Shown here: positions 61,626 to 64,000 of the stretch, one piece after another
How positions within the stretch are numbered: position 1 is the stretch's first letter
Layout of the letters: the number at the start of each line of letters is the position of its first letter
Source of the DNA: Maribacter sp.
GTDB taxonomy: Bacteria; Bacteroidota; Bacteroidia; Flavobacteriales; Flavobacteriaceae
Direction of reading: 5' to 3'
Length of the DNA stretch: 64,000 nucleotides
Assembly (NCBI GenBank): GCA_011050675.1
Contig: DRFI01000005.1
Coordinates: 36,398 to 100,397, forward strand
Notes under the pieces: model-generated
Told to the model about the DNA's origin: nothing
Seen by the model: the letters and a program-made list of their open reading frames with translations, nothing else
Database searches by the model: none
Made by a program: the position numbers and the translations under genes

Positions 61626-64000
61626 ATGAAAGCAATAATTTTATTTATTTTTTTTACTATACTAACCGTACCTGCCGTATTCGGGCAAATTAAAATAGGT
61701 GATAACCCACAAAGCATAGACCCCTCTTCGGTTTTAGAGCTGGAAAGCACTTCTAAAGTGTTCGTGATTACACGCGTAACTACGTTAGAAATGGAAGCTA
61801 TTATCCCACTACGTGGCGGTATGGTCTACAATACAGATACCGAGTGTATTAATTACTATGACGGTACGCAATGGGTTAATTTGTGCGATGCCGTAAATTT
61901 CACCATTACCAATGATCCAATCATTAATACAAGAAGTACAATAGAAATTACCGAATCTGCAGATGGTTATAACTTAGAAGTTGCCAAAAACAGTATTTTA
62001 GGTGACAATATTATTGATGGTGGTATTGGACCAGATGACATTCAAGATAACTCTATAACCCAAGATAAATTAGCTGCTGAGTCTGTTGGTTCTAGTGAGC
62101 TTAGACAAAATTCTGTCGGAACAGAAGAAATTAGAGACGGTAGCATTGCGCCTGCCGATATTGCTAACTTTTTACCAGGGCAAGTATTAACTACCGACGA
62201 GAACGGAATTGTAAAATGGCAAGATTCTGATGAACTTTACGATCTTACTTTTAATAAATTAGACAACACCTTAACAATTTCTAGATCTACCACAGCAGGT
62301 GTATCTACAATCGACCTAGCTGCTTTGGTTGGTTCAGATGATCAGCAGTTAACTTTAAAAGATAATATTTTAACATTGCAAGACGGTGGTACACCAATAG
62401 ATTTAACCACTTATACCAATACAGGTACAGATGAACAAACATTGTCTACCGATGATTCCGCTGGCAATATCTCAATTTTAAATGGTAATGAAATTACTTT
62501 AAATGTAGATGATGCAGATGCCAATGCAAGCAATGAAATACAGAATATTGAGGAAGTACTTTCCGTAGGTAATAATGCAAATGGACTATTAATTAAAAAT
62601 ATTGGCACCCCCACAGATGACAAAGATGCTGTAACAAAAGAGTACGTAGATGGTGCTGTAACTGGCGTTGGAGGTGTCATTGTAAGCTCTGCTGCCGGTA
62701 ACGATATAACAAATAATGGCGGCGCATATTATGATGACGGCGACAATAATAGCCAAAATGAATTACAGGATATAGATTTTGATACAGATAATAATATTCT
62801 AACCATTTCCTCACCTTTAACCCCAGGGAAAGTAGTTGATCTAAGTAGTTTAGCCGATGCCACTGTAGTGGATGGAACGGAAACAGTTCTAGAAGGAGGA
62901 ATTAAAATAGATGTTACTGGAGATGGTTCAAACGATGATCCATATGTTATTAATGCATCACAAGTAATTGATTTGGATAATGGTAAAATACTTATTGGAG
63001 GAGATATAAATACCGCAGTAGATGCTTTTGTAAATGGTGATGCCACTATGAACAATGAAGGTTTATTAACCATTAATCCTGGTGTAGTGACCCCTGCAAA
63101 AATTGAGCCTGCACAGGGAGCACTAACCGAAGATCAAGTTTTAATTACCAATAATGTTACTGGTGTTGTTGAATGGGCGAATTTTCCACCAGGTGGAGGT
63201 GCCGGAGATGATGATCAAAATGCTAGCGAAGTATCCTATGACCCTGCAGCTTCAGGATTAACAGCAACTAACACACAAGCAGCTATTGATGAATTGGCTG
63301 GCAGTGGTTTTGTTGATAGCGACGAGCAGAACGATACAGAAGTTGACCTTTTGACCGCCATAGATATTGATGGTGACGGAACAAACGAAACTAACGTACA
63401 GGAAGCCATCGCAGCTTTACAGAATATAGGTTCTGACGACCAGAACGATACAGAAGTTGATCTTTTGACCGCTATAGATATTGATGGTGACGGAACAAAC
63501 GAAACTAACGTACAGGAAGCCATCGCAGCTTTACAGAATATAGGTTCTGACGACCAGAACGATACAGAAGTTGACCTTTTGACCGCTATAGATATCGATG
63601 GCGACGGAACAAACGAAACTAATGTACAAGAAGCCATCGCAGCTTTACAGAATATAGGTTCTGACGACCAGAACGATACAGAAGTTGACCTTTTGACCGC
63701 TATAGATATTGATGGTGACGGAACAAACGAAACTAATGTACAAGAAGCCATCGCAGCTTTACAGAATATAGGTTCTGACGACCAGAACGATACAGAAGTT
63801 GATCTTTTGACCGCTATAGATATTGATGGTGACGGAACAAACGAAACTAACGTACAAGAAGCCATCGCAGCTTTACAGAATATAGGTTCTGACGACCAGA
63901 ACGATACAGAAGTTGATCTTTTGACAGCTATAGATATTGATGGCGACGGAACAAACGAAACTAACGTACAAGAAGCCATCGCAGCTTTACAGAATATAGG
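61626..64000 (+). CDS. Large secreted tail-fibre-like repeat protein, partial at the right edge
   Basis: An open frame of at least 791 codons that runs past the window end. A signal peptide (MKAIILFIFFTILTVPAVFGQ) is followed by a Bacteroidota N-terminal module (IKIGDNPQSIDPSSVLELES, ending GGMVYNTDTECINYYDGTQWVNLC, about residues 22-90). Next come phage-tail-fibre-like segments such as NSVGTEEIRDGSIAPADIA and DAVTKEYVDGAV, then SGLTATNTQAAIDELAG. From residue 564 it consists of 38-residue repeats. The architecture suggests a fibrous surface adhesin or tail-fibre-like protein. The C-terminus, and any type IX sorting signal, are outside the window. No stop codon is present in frame. Minus-strand frames over this gene are shadows. 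Confidence 0.87.
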   Translation, partial: MKAIILFIFFTILTVPAVFGQIKIGDNPQSIDPSSVLELESTSKVFVITRVTTLEMEAIIPLRGGMVYNTDTECINYYDGTQWVNLCDAVNFTITNDPIINTRSTIEITESADGYNLEVAKNSILGDNIIDGGIGPDDIQDNSITQDKLAAESVGSSELRQNSVGTEEIRDGSIAPADIANFLPGQVLTTDENGIVKWQDSDELYDLTFNKLDNTLTISRSTTAGVSTIDLAALVGSDDQQLTLKDNILTLQDGGTPIDLTTYTNTGTDEQTLSTDDSAGNISILNGNEITLNVDDADANASNEIQNIEEVLSVGNNANGLLIKNIGTPTDDKDAVTKEYVDGAVTGVGGVIVSSAAGNDITNNGGAYYDDGDNNSQNELQDIDFDTDNNILTISSPLTPGKVVDLSSLADATVVDGTETVLEGGIKIDVTGDGSNDDPYVINASQVIDLDNGKILIGGDINTAVDAFVNGDATMNNEGLLTINPGVVTPAKIEPAQGALTEDQVLITNNVTGVVEWANFPPGGGAGDDDQNASEVSYDPAASGLTATNTQAAIDELAGSGFVDSDEQNDTEVDLLTAIDIDGDGTNETNVQEAIAALQNIGSDDQNDTEVDLLTAIDIDGDGTNETNVQEAIAALQNIGSDDQNDTEVDLLTAIDIDGDGTNETNVQEAIAALQNIGSDDQNDTEVDLLTAIDIDGDGTNETNVQEAIAALQNIGSDDQNDTEVDLLTAIDIDGDGTNETNVQEAIAALQNIGSDDQNDTEVDLLTAIDIDGDGTNETNVQEAIAALQNI
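63315..64000 (+). repeat. 114-bp tandem repeat, six copies and continuing
   Basis: Units start at 63315, 63429, 63543, 63657, 63771 and 63885, each 114 bp, and the first two bases of a seventh end the window. Each encodes 38 residues of the form GSDDQNDTEVDLLTAIDIDG followed by DGTNETNVQEAIAALQNI; copy 1 differs at its N-terminal end (DSDE instead of GSDD). Copies 2-6 have identical protein; the nucleotide differences seen (for example GAC/GAT, GGT/GGC, CAG/CAA, AAC/AAT) are synonymous. Confidence 0.93.

Noticed and set aside
63236..63979. 247-codon minus-strand frame of 38-residue repeats
   Set aside because: It is the reverse complement of the plus-strand tandem repeat; a 114-bp period (multiple of 3) keeps all frames open. 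The plus strand has the signal peptide and the biased synonymous changes.
63315..64000. Possible CRISPR-like array because of regular repeats
   Set aside because: Units are contiguous with no variable spacers, and they are translated as one protein frame.

Overview
The window is chromosomal DNA of a member of the family Flavobacteriaceae (Bacteroidota). It is AT-rich, and many genes are preceded by the Bacteroidota -7 promoter element TAnnTTTG rather than by Shine-Dalgarno sequences. The gene content fits: ribosomal protein bTHX, DUF1573, DUF2256, DUF4174, DUF6503-like and DUF6702-like proteins, carboxypeptidase-regulatory-like surface proteins, a kynurenine route and a tail-fibre-like secreted repeat protein. 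The genus cannot be fixed from the sequence. No rRNA, tRNA, CRISPR array, insertion sequence or prophage was recognised; almost everything is intact, vertically inherited-looking housekeeping DNA.

Layout. 1-8.3 kb: ppc, a uracil-DNA-glycosylase-superfamily protein, bTHX, a lipoprotein, yaaA, an RluD-like pseudouridine synthase, a PASTA protein, ddl and coaD. 8.4-12.6 kb: two paralogous PAS histidine kinases and an overlapping response regulator. 12.7-22.2 kb: M14 peptidase, NUDIX, pyrE, SRPBCC protein, birA, then a tightly packed run rsfS-ftsH-LUD-cdsA-psd-acyl-CoA-binding protein, and a DoxX-like protein. 22.2-31.4 kb: creatininase-like amidohydrolase, a tiny lmo0937-type membrane protein, Tat-type dienelactone hydrolase, valS, DUF1573, a PDZ retropepsin-like protein, an aminotransferase and murB. 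31.6-38.1 kb: an ECF sigma/anti-sigma pair, a small Cys-rich membrane protein, another sigma factor, lipA, gap and a hybrid histidine kinase. 38.1-42.9 kb: lpxK, a Nif3-like protein, a coiled-coil 'zinc-ribbon' protein that has lost every cysteine, DUF4174 and kmo.

43.0-46.7 kb is the most system-like locus: flavin reductase, a 51-residue DUF2256 protein, cryptochrome-DASH and an iron-sulfur (6-4)-type photolyase, the first three overlapping one another and all probably driven from one promoter that sits inside a perfect 23-bp palindrome. It is followed by an OmpA-family gene that has lost its 5' half, a solitary clpP, and an operon of sigma factor, 63-residue protein and MscS channel. 50.3-61.3 kb holds lipoproteins, MFS transporter and kynU, GNAT, O-methyltransferase, PAP2 phosphatase, tatA, an M1 aminopeptidase, a DUF6702-like protein and two CarboxypepD_reg-like paralogues.

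The right edge (61.6 kb onward) is a long secreted protein whose gene ends in at least six 114-bp tandem repeats that continue past the window. The repeats encode a 38-residue unit with a DxDGDG calcium-loop-like motif, and copies 2-6 are identical in protein while differing by synonymous bases.

Coordinates were read by eye. Start codons were moved inward where family N-termini or signal peptides required it. Family assignments rest on motifs recognised in the translated sequence, not on database searches.
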